Numbered from the stretch's first letter, positions 16,784 through 25,575 are shown. The stretch is 36,663 bases of DNA from Rhodothermus sp. (GCA_026989375.1 JALSJJ010000251.1:1-36663), one strand, 5' to 3'. The notes: generated by a model not told the origin, from the letters alone. Numbers and translations are program-made.

Positions 16784-18099
16784 AGTTACAATCAGGCCGA
16801 TCGCGTGTCTTTATTCCCAAAAACGGTGCAATGCCCGGCCGCCCTCCTGAAGCACTCTTGCACGACCTCTGGTCGCATGGGCTGTTTTCTGAGAAACCGC
16901 TACAGACCACGACCGGTGAACTGATCCATATTGTGCATCCAGGAGAGGCCAACCCCGACACAGGCCCTGACTTTCTCAACGCCTGCCTGCTGATCGATGG
17001 CACGCGCTGGTATGGAAGTATTGAGCTGCACGTTCGTTCATCGGCATGGAAGGCACACGGCCATCATCGGGATCCACGCTACAACAGTGTCATCCTGCAC
17101 GTCGTGCTTGAAGCCGATGCAGCCACCGGCTCCCTGCAACGCGCAGATGGTACCCGACTCCCTGAACTGGTACTGGGCCCCTACCTGCCTCATCCCCTGC
17201 GAACATTGCTCTATACCTTCTACCGTCGTGCCCATAAGCCCCTCCCCTGTGCAGCCCAATGGCATCTGGTACCCGACCTGGTGCGCATGAACTGGCTGGA
17301 TATGCTGGGACGCATCCGCCTCCAACAACGAGCCCAACACATTCAAACGCTTCTGGCACAAAAACCATCGGATCAGGTCCTCTATGAGCTGCTCATGACG
17401 GCATTGGGGTATGCGTCCAACACTGAACCGATGCGGATGCTAACCCGGCGGCTGCCCCTCACGGTGCTACGGACCCTGCCTACCCTTCCAGACGTCGAGG
17501 CGGTCCTACTGGGCACAGCTGGCCTGCTCGACACCCTGCGTCCGGACCGTCTGTTCACTGCCGAACACTGGAAGGCGTTACGCCTCCGCTTTGTCCGGTG
17601 GCAGAAACGATGGCATCTTGTTCCCCTGCCGGCCCTGCTATGGCAGCAGGGCCGGCAGCGTCCAGCAAACCGCCCCGAGCGCCGTCTGCTACAGGCTGCC
17701 GGCTGGCTGGCACCTGGCGGCTGGCTCCGCCAGCATCCCATAGCGCAGCTCGAAGCGGCCCTTCACCACCCCCATCCCCTACGTCGCTTACGCCGGCTAC
17801 TTCGCTCCCCTAACCCTCATGTCCCCCTGGGTCGCCAACGCACCGACATTCTCCTGATCAATGCCCTTTTCCCATTCCTACTGGCCCACAACCCGGATTA
17901 TCACGATCAGCTTGTCAGGCTCCTGCAGACAATGCCCGCCGAACGGGACCGGATTACGCAACGCTTTGCCCAACTTCCCTACCGTGCAGCCACTGCCTTC
18001 GACTCTCAGGCGCTCCATCAGCTCTATCGAACATACTGTCAGCCCTGGCGTTGTCTGCACTGTGAAATTGGTCGATATTTAATGGGTCATGTCTCTTAA
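16771..18099 (+). CDS. DUF2851-family protein
   Basis: The 442-residue product is cytoplasmic-looking, with no signal peptide or membrane segment. The N-terminal half carries the DUF2851 pattern HPGEANPDTGPDFLNA, then WYGSIELHVRSSAW, HGHHRDPRYN and SVILHVV. The spacing of the conserved PDF and E-L-H residues faintly resembles a PD-(D/E)XK nuclease core, but this is my inference. The C-terminal half is helical and Arg/Leu-rich. The GTG start at 16771 has AAAGGA just upstream and overlaps pyrF by 13 bases. An ATG at 16831 (MPGRPPEALLHDLW) looks more like the usual N-terminus of the family and would leave a gap of 47 bases. Either way it probably shares the pyrF message. Function unknown. Confidence 0.82.
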   Translation: MPKLKLQSGRSRVFIPKNGAMPGRPPEALLHDLWSHGLFSEKPLQTTTGELIHIVHPGEANPDTGPDFLNACLLIDGTRWYGSIELHVRSSAWKAHGHHRDPRYNSVILHVVLEADAATGSLQRADGTRLPELVLGPYLPHPLRTLLYTFYRRAHKPLPCAAQWHLVPDLVRMNWLDMLGRIRLQQRAQHIQTLLAQKPSDQVLYELLMTALGYASNTEPMRMLTRRLPLTVLRTLPTLPDVEAVLLGTAGLLDTLRPDRLFTAEHWKALRLRFVRWQKRWHLVPLPALLWQQGRQRPANRPERRLLQAAGWLAPGGWLRQHPIAQLEAALHHPHPLRRLRRLLRSPNPHVPLGRQRTDILLINALFPFLLAHNPDYHDQLVRLLQTMPAERDRITQRFAQLPYRAATAFDSQALHQLYRTYCQPWRCLHCEIGRYLMGHVS

Positions 18100-18184
18100 G
18101 CAATCCCGAGCATTTTAGAAATTGCATTTTCAGTCGATTACCGAAGGAGCTACCCGAAGCCTCTACACGTTCGATTCAAAGACG

Positions 18185-19117
18185 ATGCGTTCCCCCGGGC
18201 CATCGCTTACGATGCCGAAGTCTCTGACACCGTCAGGCCAGCCAGTTCCGGCCACCCGCTTTCAAGCGAATCTCAACATTCGCTTTCCGCCGCTGCCACG
18301 CACAGCCAGCGAAGTAGCCCGGCTGCTCAGCGATGATAGTGCCGATCCCAATCTGGAAAAGCTCATTGAAATCGTCCATGCCGACCCGATTGTTGCCCAG
18401 TTGGTACTGCGGCGTATCAACTCGGCCTATTACGGACTGCGGCGCCGTGTGACCGAAATTCAGAAAGCCATTGCCCTGCTGGGCTTTCTTGAGGTCAGTA
18501 ATATCGTACTGACAGCGGCCATGTTGCAATTGCGGGAGGCGGTCTCCAATCCCGAGCAAGCCCACATTTTTGAGGACTTGATGCGCCTGAGCGTCGGGGG
18601 AGCTATCTACGCACAACGCCTGGCACAATGGCTGCAATTGTGCTGGGCCCGCCGTGTCTTCACAGCTGGCCTTCTGCATAGCAGTGGTCGTCTGATTCTG
18701 CTATACAATCGGCCAGATGATTACGAAGCCCTCTGGTATACGAACGAGAATGGTTCCCTTCCTTCGGCTGAGGCTGAGCGTACGATTTTTGGCGTCAGCT
18801 ATCTGGAGCTAAACGAACAGGCGGCCCGTGAATGGAACCTGCCGGAAACGCTGGGACTACTCCTCGGCCAATTGGAGACCCCCAAAAATTTATCAGATCC
18901 AGACTTACAAACGCAGGCGGCGCTGGTGGCTACGGGTAGTGCCATCGCCGAGCAATTGCATCTGGCCCGCAACGATACCGTTACCTTACCTCCTCAGGCT
19001 CGCCTGCTACTGGGGTACACACTGACCGAGGCCCAGATGTGCAAGCGACTGCTGGAAGTACGCGACGAAGTGGAGCGGTATCTGCACATGCTCCTGAAGG
19101 GCAACGGCAACGCTTAG
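18185..19117 (+). CDS. HDOD-domain signalling protein
   Basis: HDOD domains are catalytically degenerate relatives of HD phosphohydrolases found in bacterial signalling and regulatory proteins. The signature is clear: FPPLPRTASEVARLL, ADPIVAQLVLRRINSAYYGL, then KAIALLGFLEVSNIVLTAA and TAGLLHSSGRLIL. No receiver, GGDEF or EAL domain is attached. The start is uncertain: ATG at 18185 gives 310 residues, ATG at 18212 would leave a short linker before the domain, and the frame also extends to a TTG at 18122. The purine-rich AAGGAG at 18144-18149 is not correctly spaced for any of these. The stop codon lies within the 3' end of the convergent TonB-receptor gene (4-base overlap). Confidence 0.88.
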   Translation: MRSPGPSLTMPKSLTPSGQPVPATRFQANLNIRFPPLPRTASEVARLLSDDSADPNLEKLIEIVHADPIVAQLVLRRINSAYYGLRRRVTEIQKAIALLGFLEVSNIVLTAAMLQLREAVSNPEQAHIFEDLMRLSVGGAIYAQRLAQWLQLCWARRVFTAGLLHSSGRLILLYNRPDDYEALWYTNENGSLPSAEAERTIFGVSYLELNEQAAREWNLPETLGLLLGQLETPKNLSDPDLQTQAALVATGSAIAEQLHLARNDTVTLPPQARLLLGYTLTEAQMCKRLLEVRDEVERYLHMLLKGNGNA

Positions 19118-21114
19118 AACCACACCTGCACCCCCAGGCGCAGCTCACGGCCCGGCCCGGGCAGCCCGAGCTGATACCATAGCGCCGTATCCATTACGTT
19201 GTTTATACGCACAAACCCTTCTACCTGACCTGACTCCACCGGTAGCCGGTAAGCTATCCGGATATGCAGTAGCCAGGCATCGGGCAGCGCCTGTAGCTGG
19301 TTGGTTTCGTCCAACGCCCAGGCCTGCCCCCGGTAGTGTAGCTGTACCAGAGGAGCCAGCCCCAGACCTGGCGTGCGTCGGAGCGTCAGCGTCGCTAACC
19401 AGGCCGGCTTTTCTACCAGCGGGCGATCTGGCCCGGGCACAAACGCACGGCTGCGCAAACCAGCTATGTGCCCTTCAAGCTGCCAGCTATAAGGAAGCGT
19501 CCATCCCAGCCGGGCCTCAAAGCCATAGACCTGGCTTCCTGGCAGGTTAATGCGCTGCCGCTTACGCTCGCCATCTACCACTACGATACGCTGATCGATT
19601 GTGTTAAAAGTGCGATTGACGTATCCGACCAGTTCTGCATAGCTTCGTGTAGAGAACAGACGCAGACCGGCCTCTGCAATCCAGACCGTCTCGGAGCGCA
19701 GCCCAGGATTTACCAGAAACCGTCCCAGTGCTCCACTGAATAGCTCACGCATGGTTGGGAACCGCACCTTACGCGAAGTGGCCAGGAACCCTTCCACCCC
19801 TTCCTTCCAGGATCGGCGCAGGCCCACGCCCAGGCTCCAGGCCTGCATGGAACCGCGCGAAGGCTTATCGCCGGTCTCCGGCGTCAGCATCACATCGTAG
19901 CTGAAGCCTGCCATCCCCTGCACGCGCGATCCGAAAGAGCGTCTCAGCTCGGCGCCTGCGCTCAGCAGATGCTGCTGGTAGTACAGGACAGGGGGAGCCA
20001 ACACTGCTGGCCGGCCGGTTGCCTCATAGGTATATATCCGCTGGCCACGACGGCTGCCTACCCAGTTGAGGGCCAGCTGCCACTGCATCATGCCGACAGG
20101 CCGCCGCCATACCAGTCGTCCACCTGCAATCCAGTCTGCGTCTTCCTCCCGTACCGTACGCGTTTTATAGTACACGTCCCGGTACTGATCAATACGCTGT
20201 CGAAACACGCCTCCCCAGAAGGCACCTTCTACCCGCCCCGCCTGTATCTCCCGCTCGCCACTTACAATCACCAGCGCATGCTGTTGCAACGGGTAGCGCC
20301 AGTAGCGTACTGACGAAACCAGTGGATTGAGATGGCTTTCCGGCGCCACGCCCTGCATGCCCTGCATATAAAAGAGCGTTACCCCAATCCGACGACCGGC
20401 ACGTCCTGTCTGCACTCGGGACAACAGATGAAAGAGGCGTCGATCCGTATTGGTCCGCAGATTCAGATCCGGCTGGCTATAGGGGAGATCCACTTCCGGC
20501 AGCGGCAGCCCGCTGCGATAAGCATAGCCCGCCCCTACGGTATAAGCTATGCGCCCTGTATGCGCCAGATGCACTACATTCGCCTGCATGGAGGCAGGGG
20601 CCCCTCCCCACATATTTATTTCTGTCAGCCGTCCTGGATGCGCCAGCAAGCGTGAACGCAGACTCAGCACTCCAGCAGCCGCATTGGTGCCATACAGAAC
20701 CGAGGCATTGCCCGGAATAAGCGTAATCCCTCCCAGTACAGCAACCGGTACCAGATCCAGATCATAGCGGTAATCCCAGGGAATGGTCAGCAGCGCGCCA
20801 TCCAGGAAAAGCGCCACCTGCCGCTCGCCACTCCCTCGCGGGTAAAACAACGTCTCTCCCCGCGAATTCGTCTGGACCGATACGCCAGGAAGCAGGTAAG
20901 TAATCTCCGAGACGCTGGTGGCATCCTCCATGGCCAGCTCGGCCAGCGAGACACGCCAGACCGAAGATAGCCGGGGGTCCACCTCCTCCCCGTGTTCCAG
21001 CGTAATCACGACCGGATCCAGCGCATACGTCCGGATCGTGTCGGCTGCAGGCTGTCCTTCGACGGCCCCAGCCATCACAAACCCTATCATCCAGAACCGC
21101 TTCCAGTGTTGCAT
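19114..21114 (-). CDS. TonB-dependent outer-membrane receptor (non-SusC type)
   Basis: From the ATG at 21114, preceded by GGGG at good spacing, the protein has 666 residues; a TTG at 21141 is a worse start. After a signal peptide ending AVEGQPA, the segment DPVVITLE resembles a TonB box. A plug domain follows (about 35-150: LPGVSVQTNSRGETLFYPRGSG, VALFLDGALL, GGITLIPGNASVLYGTNAAAGVLSL), then a barrel ending GRELRLGVQVWF with the typical terminal aromatic residue. It lacks the carboxypeptidase-like N-terminal domain and SusD partner, so it resembles classical siderophore, vitamin or metal receptors; the ligand cannot be assigned. It lies 32 bases behind a small lipoprotein gene on the same strand and overlaps the HDOD gene tail to tail by 4 bases. 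Confidence 0.92.
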   Translation of the reverse strand: MQHWKRFWMIGFVMAGAVEGQPAADTIRTYALDPVVITLEHGEEVDPRLSSVWRVSLAELAMEDATSVSEITYLLPGVSVQTNSRGETLFYPRGSGERQVALFLDGALLTIPWDYRYDLDLVPVAVLGGITLIPGNASVLYGTNAAAGVLSLRSRLLAHPGRLTEINMWGGAPASMQANVVHLAHTGRIAYTVGAGYAYRSGLPLPEVDLPYSQPDLNLRTNTDRRLFHLLSRVQTGRAGRRIGVTLFYMQGMQGVAPESHLNPLVSSVRYWRYPLQQHALVIVSGEREIQAGRVEGAFWGGVFRQRIDQYRDVYYKTRTVREEDADWIAGGRLVWRRPVGMMQWQLALNWVGSRRGQRIYTYEATGRPAVLAPPVLYYQQHLLSAGAELRRSFGSRVQGMAGFSYDVMLTPETGDKPSRGSMQAWSLGVGLRRSWKEGVEGFLATSRKVRFPTMRELFSGALGRFLVNPGLRSETVWIAEAGLRLFSTRSYAELVGYVNRTFNTIDQRIVVVDGERKRQRINLPGSQVYGFEARLGWTLPYSWQLEGHIAGLRSRAFVPGPDRPLVEKPAWLATLTLRRTPGLGLAPLVQLHYRGQAWALDETNQLQALPDAWLLHIRIAYRLPVESGQVEGFVRINNVMDTALWYQLGLPGPGRELRLGVQVWF

Positions 21115-21146
21115 ATGTCCCCTGCCTTCCGAAGTAAGCAACGATT

Positions 21147-21695
21147 TCAGGAAAGCCGGGCAGCCAGATAGCGCACGACCTGTAGCGGTGGAATGGTCCG
21201 TTCGTTCAGCTGCCGAGCATACTGCGGCGGGAGCACGTAGAAAAAGAAACGCGGCCCTGCTGATACAGGTGCACGGGCCTGGAGGGCCGGCGCAACGTGC
21301 CGGACAACCGCCCAGGCTACTGCGGCATATTGCTGCAGGAGCGCCTCATGAAGCGCCGTAATGGCCCCCAGGGTCCGGTTGGCCAGCCGGTAATCGTCCG
21401 GATGGGCCGCCACGTTTGCCGCCCAGTACTCAAATTTCAGCACCGCCCGCTGGTGTGCCCCCAACACCGCCTCGTACTTCGCCACATAAGGTACCAGGAC
21501 TTCGTAGCGCCGGGCCAGCAGCCGCAGCGTCTCAATTTCAGCCAGCGCCTGCTCCAGATCCCGCGCGGCCTGCTCGCTGGCCGCCTCAATCTGCGTCAGC
21601 GTCTGCGCTACCCCGCCCGGATAGCCATAAAACTGGCATCCGGTCACGCTCACCAGCACCAGCAATAGTCCACCAAGTCCAACGTATCGTGTCAT
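21147..21695 (-). CDS. Small helical lipoprotein of unknown function, upstream of the TonB receptor
   Basis: I do not recognise the family. The 182-residue product has a lipoprotein signal ending SVTGC (Cys20). It is mostly helical, with a probable coiled coil from about 30 to 75 (TQIEAASEQAARDLEQALAE), and ends with a Pro/Arg-rich segment and the motif YVLPPQYARQLNERTIPP. Gene order and the 32-base gap suggest co-transcription with the TonB-dependent receptor. It might be an accessory surface or periplasmic component of that receptor, but only position supports this. Confidence 0.75.
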   Translation of the reverse strand: MTRYVGLGGLLLVLVSVTGCQFYGYPGGVAQTLTQIEAASEQAARDLEQALAEIETLRLLARRYEVLVPYVAKYEAVLGAHQRAVLKFEYWAANVAAHPDDYRLANRTLGAITALHEALLQQYAAVAWAVVRHVAPALQARAPVSAGPRFFFYVLPPQYARQLNERTIPPLQVVRYLAARLS

Positions 21696-21728
21696 AGCTT
21701 GTTAAGCAATCTGGGTACAACAATCATG

Positions 21729-21800
21729 CTACCATTCAAAACTTCCTAAAAAGCACCGGCAAAAGGAAGAGGCCATCCCGTTTTGCCGAACTTTTTGCAT
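21729..21800 (-). CDS. Possible 23-codon small ORF behind the glycogen operon
   Basis: An ATG at 21800 follows a good Shine-Dalgarno sequence (AAGGAG, five-base spacer) and opens 23 codons ending in TAG at 21729. It lies 15 bases beyond the stop of the 75-residue protein gene. The peptide (starting MQKVRQNGMASS) matches nothing I know, and the frame overlaps a possible terminator hairpin, so it may be chance. Confidence 0.2.
   Translation of the reverse strand: MQKVRQNGMASSFCRCFLGSFEW
21748..21788 (-). terminator. Possible terminator of the glycogen operon
   Basis: On the minus strand CGGCAAAA (21788-21781) can pair with TTTTGCCG (21764-21757) across a 16-base loop. GTGC and five T (21752-21748) follow. 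The stem is AT-rich and the loop long, so support is moderate. Confidence 0.4.
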
Positions 21801-21815
21801 GGCTGCTCCTTCCAC

Positions 21816-22043
21816 TCAACGGCCCAGCGCAAACCCCGCCTCCGGTCGCTCAACGCCTTCAGCATTTCGCGCCAGCCATTGCCGGAGCTGTTCCGCATCC
21901 TGACCTTTCAGTCGAAGCGTATACAGCTCTGCATTTTCCTTGCCTGGAATCGCAAACGTCACCACCAGTCCTCCCTTTTCTTCGCGAAAAAACAGGACGC
22001 GATCAATGTTGATCGTATAGGTACCGGCCCGTACCAGTAACAT
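21816..22043 (-). CDS. 75-residue protein co-encoded with glgC
   Basis: I do not recognise the family. The product is soluble and has no signal peptide. It reads as a small beta domain (TINIDRVLFFREEKGGLVVTFAI, then YTLRL) followed by one amphipathic helix (DAEQLRQWLARN) and a short Ala/Gly-rich tail. The ATG at 22043 has GGAG at good spacing and lies only 11 bases after the glgC stop, so translation from the glgA-glgC message is likely. Its length and fold style recall small single-domain regulatory or binding proteins. A role in glycogen metabolism is suggested only by position. Confidence 0.7.
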   Translation of the reverse strand: MLLVRAGTYTINIDRVLFFREEKGGLVVTFAIPGKENAELYTLRLKGQDAEQLRQWLARNAEGVERPEAGFALGR

Positions 22044-22054
22044 TGTGTTCTCCG

Positions 22055-23374
22055 TTAAATGATCGTTCCGTCTTCAATTCGTGCATTTTTGGGCAATACA
22101 ACGATACCGTCACGAATGTAAAAATTCGGTCCTTCGCCCTCCTGAACCTGATCCCGATTCTTGATCACACAGCGTCGCCCGATGCTGACGTTCTTGTCAA
22201 TAATAGCACCCTCGACATACGACTCCTCGCCAATACCCGGGTTTTCCGGACCCTCCACTGGATCACGCAGGCTCGGATCATGCCATGGGTAGTAGTCAGC
22301 GCCCATCATCACCACGTTTTTCACCGTGGCGTTTTCCCGAATGACCGATCGGATGCCGATCACCGAGTTGACAATCTGACTGTTGATTATCACGCTTCCT
22401 TCTGCGATAATTGAATCCTGCACAAACGAGCTCTGCACTTTTGCTGGCGGCAGCATCCGTGCGTTTGTATAAATGGGCATCTGGGGATTGTACATATCAA
22501 AGGGGGGATGCCGCTGCGCCAGCATCAGATTAGCTTCATAGAACGAACGGATCGTTCCAATATCACTCCAGTACCCCGTAAACGGATAGCTCACCACCCG
22601 GTATTGCTGAATAGCTCTGGGAATGATCTGTTTACCAAAATCATGGTCTCTCTGGTGCTGCTCCAGCAGGGTGCGCAGTACCGCTCTGTTAAAAACGTAG
22701 ATGCCCATCGAAGCCAGGTAGAGGCGTCCCTGAGCGGCCATATCGGGCGATACCGGGCTTTCTTTACCGGCCAGTTCATGTAATGGCGGTTTCTCGTAGA
22801 ACTCGGTAATGAGACCTTCCTCATTGGTTTTCAGAATACCGAAGGCCGGAGCTTCCTCCGCACGTACTGGAATGGTAGCAATGGTAATATCTGCCTGCGT
22901 AGATCGGTGATGCGTCAGCAGCAACCGATAGTCCATCAGATAAAGTTGATCACCCGAGAGAATCAGCACGTAGTCATGCCGGAAAACGCCGATATGCGCC
23001 AGGCTGCGACGTACGGCATCGGCTGTTCCCTGAAACCATTCACGTGAGGAGGGGGTCTGTTCAGCCGCCAGAATGGTTACAAAACCAGTTCGGAACCGAT
23101 CGAAACGATAGGTCTGCGCTATATGGCGGTTCAGACTGGCCGAGTTAAACTGGGTAAGCACAAAAATTCGGTTGATCCCCGAATTGATACAGTTGGAGAT
23201 TGGGATGTCGATGAGCCGATACTTGCCCGCCAATGGAACGGCAGGTTTGGAGCGTTTAAGCGTCAGCGGAAACAAGCGCGTTCCGGCCCCTCCGCCCAAG
23301 ATAACCGCAATGGTTCGCTCGTTAATCCGGAGCGCTTCCAGATCCAGCTCCGCTGCCAGTTGTACCTGTTCCAT
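22055..23374 (-). CDS. glgC: Glucose-1-phosphate adenylyltransferase (ADP-glucose pyrophosphorylase)
   Basis: The 439-residue enzyme makes ADP-glucose and PPi from glucose 1-phosphate and ATP, the committed step of bacterial glycogen synthesis. Motifs include the nucleotide loop GGGAGTRLFPLT (about 28-39), SKPAVPLAGKYRLIDI, WFQGTADAVRR and LSGDQLYLMDY in the nucleotidyltransferase domain. A left-handed beta-helix domain follows, with hexapeptide-like repeats (SVIGIRSVIRENATVKNVVMMG onward). The C-terminal region (SYVEGAIIDKNVSIG, IKNRDQVQEG) resembles the cyanobacterial/plant branch more than E. coli GlgC, which may mean different allosteric control. It follows glgA by 37 bases and precedes the 75-residue protein gene by 11. 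Confidence 0.96.
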   Translation of the reverse strand: MEQVQLAAELDLEALRINERTIAVILGGGAGTRLFPLTLKRSKPAVPLAGKYRLIDIPISNCINSGINRIFVLTQFNSASLNRHIAQTYRFDRFRTGFVTILAAEQTPSSREWFQGTADAVRRSLAHIGVFRHDYVLILSGDQLYLMDYRLLLTHHRSTQADITIATIPVRAEEAPAFGILKTNEEGLITEFYEKPPLHELAGKESPVSPDMAAQGRLYLASMGIYVFNRAVLRTLLEQHQRDHDFGKQIIPRAIQQYRVVSYPFTGYWSDIGTIRSFYEANLMLAQRHPPFDMYNPQMPIYTNARMLPPAKVQSSFVQDSIIAEGSVIINSQIVNSVIGIRSVIRENATVKNVVMMGADYYPWHDPSLRDPVEGPENPGIGEESYVEGAIIDKNVSIGRRCVIKNRDQVQEGEGPNFYIRDGIVVLPKNARIEDGTII

Positions 23375-23411
23375 AATGCCTGAGATCCACGTGTTAGCCA
23401 GTAAATGATGC

Positions 23412-24881
23412 TCAGGATGTTACCGGTACGAGGCTCCGGTACAGCTCCAGATATTCCTGCGCCGGTCGATTCCAGGACCAGTCCTGTTGCATGCCGTTAC
23501 GCTGAAGTATATGCCACTGCTCGGGGCGATGATAGACGGTCAGGGCTCGCCGGATGGCCTGAAGAAAGGCGCGCGGAGTGAACGTCTCAAAGCGAAAGCC
23601 GGTGCCCTGCTGTCGTCGGGGATCCCAGGGGTCCACCGTATCACGCAGTCCTCCCACGGCATGCACGATAGGGACCGTGCCATAGGTCATCGCATACATC
23701 TGATTCAACCCACAGGGCTCCACACGCGAAGGCATCAGCAGGATGTCCCCTGCCGCATAGAGCTGGTGCGCCAGCGTGTTGTTGAACTCAAACCGGAGGA
23801 CCAGCCGGGGAAAGCCACCCGGACGCACTATGCGACAACGCAGGTCCTCCAATGCGGCCTGGTAGGCGGGCATTCCCGTTCCCAGCACCACGACGGACAC
23901 GTCCAATTGATGCATCAGTAGCTGTTCCAGTCCGGCTACCAGCAATTCAACGCCTTTTTCCCGCATGAGGCGGCCAATAAACACCAGCAAGGGCCTATCA
24001 AAGCGAAGCCCCATCGCCCTACACAGAGCTGCTTTATTTTTTGCCTTGCCCGCAAGCTCGTCGACCGAGTAATTTGCGAAAATGAGTGGATCAGTAGCCG
24101 GATTCCAGACATCCGGATCGATCCCATTGCGGATTCCCCGCATCTTGGGGGCCACCTGTTGAAACACTTCCTGCAACCCTGCCGCAATGTCGTCGCGTTC
24201 CTGTAACTCTCGGGCATATCCCGGACTGACCGTGGTCACTGCATCGGCCCAGAGCAGTCCGGCTTTCAGGGCATTGAGTTGCCCCTGATGCTGCAAGGCT
24301 TCGGGTTGGGCTACCGGCACGCCGATTTCCTCCCACACCCGCCAGTCGTAGCGTCCCTGATGTTCGGCATTATGCACGGTGAATACAATGGGCAGCTCGG
24401 CCAGTTCACGAAAGATGGGATCTTCGCGCAACCAGACCGGCAGCAACGCCGTGTGATGGTCGTGCAGATGCAACAGGTCGGGTGCTATCACGCCTGCTTT
24501 CAGCACATCCAGCACCCCACGCTGAAAGACAAAGAATCGATCGGCCTGATCGGGAAAATCCAATCCGGTAGCCGGATCCTGATATACGCCAGACCGTCCG
24601 AAGTATACCGGCTCTTCCAGCAGATACACAGGGAAGCCAAGCACCTCGGCGGCCTGCAGCCAGAGGCGATACGCAAGCTGCTGGCCTCGATAGCTCAGCG
24701 TTCCCTCATGGACCAGCCGCAACGCTTCTTCTTTCACCTGCGCATCGCCAAAGCGAGGCATCAGCACGGCGGCATCAATACCGGCCCGCCGTAAAAACTT
24801 GGGCAAAGCCCCCAACACATCACCCAGCCCTCCAACTTTGGCGATCGGGGCACACTCAAAGGCTATATGCAGTACGTACAT
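23412..24881 (-). CDS. glgA: Glycogen synthase (ADP-glucose type, GT5)
   Basis: The 489-residue glycosyltransferase extends alpha-1,4-glucan chains using ADP-glucose. The N-terminal KVGGL motif (from Lys15, ADP-glucose binding), the HLHDHHTALLPVWL segment, FIGRLMREKGVELL at the start of the second Rossmann domain and the C-terminal SRVEPCGLNQMYAMTYGTVPIV with its catalytic Glu are all intact. Length is normal. It is the first gene of a minus-strand operon glgA-glgC-75-residue protein, so both glycogen-specific steps are expressed together; no branching enzyme, phosphorylase or debranching enzyme is in the window. An exact -7 promoter match lies 32 bases upstream of the ATG. Confidence 0.97.
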   Translation of the reverse strand: MYVLHIAFECAPIAKVGGLGDVLGALPKFLRRAGIDAAVLMPRFGDAQVKEEALRLVHEGTLSYRGQQLAYRLWLQAAEVLGFPVYLLEEPVYFGRSGVYQDPATGLDFPDQADRFFVFQRGVLDVLKAGVIAPDLLHLHDHHTALLPVWLREDPIFRELAELPIVFTVHNAEHQGRYDWRVWEEIGVPVAQPEALQHQGQLNALKAGLLWADAVTTVSPGYARELQERDDIAAGLQEVFQQVAPKMRGIRNGIDPDVWNPATDPLIFANYSVDELAGKAKNKAALCRAMGLRFDRPLLVFIGRLMREKGVELLVAGLEQLLMHQLDVSVVVLGTGMPAYQAALEDLRCRIVRPGGFPRLVLRFEFNNTLAHQLYAAGDILLMPSRVEPCGLNQMYAMTYGTVPIVHAVGGLRDTVDPWDPRRQQGTGFRFETFTPRAFLQAIRRALTVYHRPEQWHILQRNGMQQDWSWNRPAQEYLELYRSLVPVTS

Positions 24882-24912
24882 ATCCGCCCTGTAACTTTGG
24901 GTGCATTCCTTA

Positions 24913-24920
24913 CAAAGATA
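24913..24920 (-). promoter_or_regulatory. Candidate -7 promoter element of the glgA-glgC operon
   Basis: On the minus strand TATCTTTG matches TAnnTTTG exactly. The predicted transcript would have a leader of about 25 bases before the glgA ATG. A T-rich TTTTTG further upstream is about 33 bases away, too far for a standard -33 element. Confidence 0.5.
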
Positions 24921-25191
24921 AATCGTACAGACCTATCCGCGACCGCCTAAATACAAAAACTTTGTTACGAGGGGATACGGTACCCCCTCCTCTCCTAAAG
25001 GTAGAAGCCACGTTTTTTACACGGCGCAATCTCGCAGCCCCCTTTCGTCTTCACACTTGCATACCCCCCACATGATATGCCTTCGCCTTGCTCCTTAACA
25101 ACTGCCGGGAAAAATATCCTGTAATCGCTGATTGTAGTGCGCACTCCCACATGCTATCTATAGCGCCGCTTGGCTCCGTGAACTACCCCAA

Positions 25192-25575
25192 CTACTGGAG
25201 ATCGATCTTCCAGCTGCATGCAGCCCACAATATGACGCTCGTGTGGTAACGGATGACGCCCCAGAGCAAAGGAGTGGATGCCAATGCTGTGAGTCGGGGG
25301 CATTCATAGTCGCCGATGGCTTCCCACCATGCGGCCGAGCCTGCATCAGCCGTTCCATAAAGCTGGCCTGCGCTCAAGGTAAGATATCCGTACTGAACGC
25401 GTGGCCCCTGCCCAAACCCAGCCAGTAATACAGGCTGGCCCGATAAAGACGGCGACGTCAGCACAGCCGTCAGCGACTGACCAAGACGTTGCGCATCAGG
25501 TCTCCCCGTCTGAATCAGGGAAAGGGCTCCACGGTCGCCATCGCTATGGTCCCATGCGCTGACCGTACGCCAGGC
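25192..25575 (-). pseudogene. Probable decayed coding remnant, family not recognised
   Basis: One minus-strand frame is open for 127 codons from just after a TAG (25578-25576) to a stop at 25192. It reads like protein in its first part (HSDGDRGALSLIQTGRPDAQ, then LAGFGQGPRVQYGYLTL). It has no ATG or Shine-Dalgarno start, only an internal GTG at 25464. Towards its end the protein-like signal seems to move to another frame (about 25150-25300). I read this as the remains of a gene broken by frameshifts, but random GC-rich sequence could also give it. Confidence 0.3.
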
